Positions 13,282-13,444 of a DNA stretch of 13,444 bases are shown in pieces (the stretch's first letter is position 1; the number at the start of each line of letters is the position of its first letter). Location: assembly GCA_035288405.1 (NCBI GenBank), contig DATEAK010000055.1, forward strand, positions 1-13,444, in the 5' to 3' direction. The position numbers and the translations under genes are program-made. The notes below the pieces were generated by a model that worked only from the letters and a program-made list of their open reading frames with translations, was not told the DNA's origin and did no database searches. The DNA comes from JACPSX01 sp035288405 [NCBI: bacterium]. GTDB lineage: Bacteria; JACPSX01.

Positions 13282-13444
13282 TCTACGATGCGGCGGGGTG
13301 GGAAGGGGTCTGGCGCCGGGCCTTCTCGCGTTGGAGAAGGCTTTTCACCCGGCTCTCCAGAATACTCCCTTTCCCGTTCTCGCTTACTCTCCGCCAATGC
13401 TGTCTTGACAAGTTCGTCAAGGTAGCTACAATGGCTACTTGGGA
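13272..13444 (-). CDS. possible C-terminal end of an unidentified protein, cut by window edge
   Basis: A minus-strand frame is open from the right edge to TAG at 13272-13274 (56 residues). It reads like protein: a charged helix (YLDELVKTALAESKREREREY) followed by a Pro/Gly/Glu-rich tail (GEPGEKPSPTREGPAPDP) and PPRRIVERA at the end. A second minus-strand frame is also open to the edge and stops at 13283-13285, so the reading frame is not certain; I prefer the first for its composition and because its stop lies in a heptamer array, as for aroC and miaA. I do not recognise a family. Confidence 0.35.
   Translation of the reverse strand, partial: PSSHCSYLDELVKTALAESKREREREYSGEPGEKPSPTREGPAPDPFPPRRIVERA

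Overview
The window looks like chromosomal DNA of a GC-rich (roughly 57-60 % by eye) bacterium, most likely a Desulfobacterota ('deltaproteobacterial') lineage. The reasons are the linked run pheA-hisC-tyrA-cmk-rpsA-sppA-IHF/HU, a strong sigma-54 promoter, and interspersed heptamer and palindromic repeats between genes. Genus cannot be fixed from the sequence alone.

Positions 1-10293 hold one long minus-strand gene string, read right to left: pheA, hisC, tyrA, cmk, rpsA, sppA, an HU/IHF gene, miaA, aroK, aroC, aroA (cut by the left edge). Spacing is tight: ATGA overlap pheA/hisC, 2 nt hisC/tyrA, 14 nt tyrA/cmk, and overlaps HU/miaA and aroK/aroC. It joins the last steps of the shikimate pathway (shikimate kinase, EPSP synthase, chorismate synthase) to the phenylalanine and tyrosine branches (P-protein, aminotransferase, prephenate dehydrogenase), with housekeeping genes (CMP kinase, ribosomal protein S1, membrane peptidase, nucleoid protein, tRNA prenylation) embedded between. 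No DAHP synthase is present.

Positions 10294-11062 contain no known gene but carry a coherent small unit on the plus strand: a cluster of TGTC/GACA inverted repeats, a full-match sigma-54 promoter about 100 bp further on, a leader with a 13-bp hairpin, a 64-codon ORF with a very good Shine-Dalgarno, and an intrinsic terminator. I regard this as the most likely undescribed element in the window.

Positions 11237-12202 (plus) encode a GlpX-type class II fructose-1,6-bisphosphatase homologue that aligns with E. coli GlpX through residue 213 without gaps. Two of the four metal-binding carboxylates are replaced (Met57, Lys213).

Positions 12203-13444 are accessory in character: a BrnT-like toxin with a CopG-type antitoxin (minus strand, toxin first) under a promoter overlapping a palindrome, several short C/G-rich palindromic repeats, and at the right edge the probable 3' end of an unidentified minus-strand gene. 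Three arrays of a degenerate 7-bp repeat lie at 667-746, 2449-2532 and 13247-13281. Each covers the stop codon of a minus-strand reading frame (aroC, miaA and the edge ORF).
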